Part shown: positions 63,570 through 64,000 of the stretch, piece after piece
How positions within the stretch are numbered: position 1 is the first letter of the stretch
Layout of the letters: each line of letters begins with the position of its first letter
DNA from: Ichthyophis bannanicus
Taxonomy: Eukaryota; Chordata; Amphibia; Gymnophiona; Ichthyophiidae
Assembly (NCBI GenBank): GCA_033557465.1
Contig: CM066036.1
Span: 718,434,828 to 718,498,827, forward strand
Length of the DNA: 64,000 bases
Direction: 5' to 3'
The notes under the pieces: generated by a model
Seen by the model: only the letters and a program-made list of their open reading frames with translations
Database searches by the model: none
What the model was told of the DNA's origin: nothing
Made by a program: the position numbers and the translations under genes

Positions 63570-64000
63570 TTCTTTCTTTTGCCCTGCTAAACTGTCGCTC
63601 CCTCCGCTCCAAAACCCACCTTATCCATGATCTCATCACCCATCACTCTCTGAATGCCTTGTTTCTTTACCGTTGCCTCCCGCCTAACTATTCTGCCCTC
63701 CACACCTTGCGCTCCTCTCGAAGTGGTGGAGGTGTGGACATCATCTACTGCTCTTCCCTTTCTATCTCTGAGGTGGTTCCCCGGACACGATACCCAGAGT
63801 CTCTCCTTCTTCATCTTGGTTCCTCACCATCTGTCCTCTTTCTGCTCCTTTATGCCCCTCCCACTCTTCGCTCGGATCTTTGGGACACATTTTTGCTCTC
63901 CCTCTCTGAGGCATCCCTTCTTTCCCCCAATTTGCTGATTTTGGATGATTTTAATGTCCACCATGACTCCCCCTCCAGCCAGAAGGATCGTGCTTTCCTA
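63570..64000 (+). mobile_element. L2/Rex-type LINE endonuclease, runs off window
   Basis: Plus-strand translation gives LNCRSLRSKTHLIHDLITHH, SRSGGGVDIIYCSSLSISEV, YPESLLLHLGSSPSVLFLLL and LLILDDFNVHHD. This is the order of an APE-type endonuclease N-terminal part (N of LNCRS, then the GGG-V-I-Y and G/DDFN blocks). The usual TETW segment is replaced by LYRCLPPN, so the catalytic Glu looks lost, and the frame shifts near 63650. The element continues past 64000. Confidence 0.7.

Overview
The window is vertebrate nuclear DNA made almost entirely of transposable elements nested in one another. CR1- and L2-clade LINEs, Tx1/L1-like LINEs, a DIRS-like tyrosine-recombinase element, hAT transposons, tRNA-headed SINEs and a class I (gamma/epsilon-like) endogenous retrovirus occur together. 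This mix fits an amphibian, and the CR1 families (3' ends built on repeats of 'CATAAGAA', RT ending in [10 protein letters not shown]) resemble those I associate with caecilians. That assignment is inference; a lizard, turtle or salamander is not excluded. No host protein-coding gene can be supported. The only candidate host regulatory feature is a CpG-rich island at 40.70-41.33 kb.

Layout. 1-7.7 kb: L2-like LINE fragments, tRNA-SINEs and a 109-bp-arm palindrome in otherwise unremarkable AT-rich DNA. 7,748-18,813: an 11-kb provirus with a 5-bp target duplication, a leucine-type primer-binding site, gag, an in-frame amber stop, pro-pol and env, all damaged. Its 5' end carries an extra copy of the env tail. 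A 1.9-kb ORF1-only L1-like element with 137-bp promoter monomers is inserted in its integrase region. 18.8-23 kb: CR1 3' ends of at least three families. 24,038-27,302: a complete but decayed hAT transposon with a perfect 8-bp target duplication. 27.3-28.6 kb: two SINEs. 28.9-33.6 kb: two CR1 copies on the minus strand. 33.6-36.6 kb: an L2 element with a 777-codon open frame. 36.6-40.7 kb: an old CR1 split by a MITE and by a second ORF1-only L1-like element. 40.7-41.3 kb: CpG island, followed by 3 kb of sequence that looks unique. 45.0-46.7 kb: remains of a DIRS-like element. 47.4-48.8 kb: CR1 with an L2 insertion. 49.0-50.6 kb: an L2 piece and a third ORF1-only element. 50.6-55.0 kb: a CR1-like LINE split by a hairpin-rich hAT MITE and by a DNA transposon whose superfamily I cannot name. 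55.0-64 kb: Tx1/L1-like ORF2 remains with CR1 and LINE insertions, a MIR-like SINE, a CR1 3' end and, at the window edge, a LINE endonuclease.

The genes do not form a host pathway; their relations are those of parasites and helpers. The tRNA-SINEs carry L2-type 3' ends and so probably used L2 reverse transcriptase. The ORF1-only elements lack any reverse transcriptase yet have target duplications, so they must have been mobilised in trans, like mammalian HAL1. Nesting gives a relative chronology: the provirus is older than the ORF1-only element inside it, and the 36.6-40.7 kb CR1 is older than both of its insertions.
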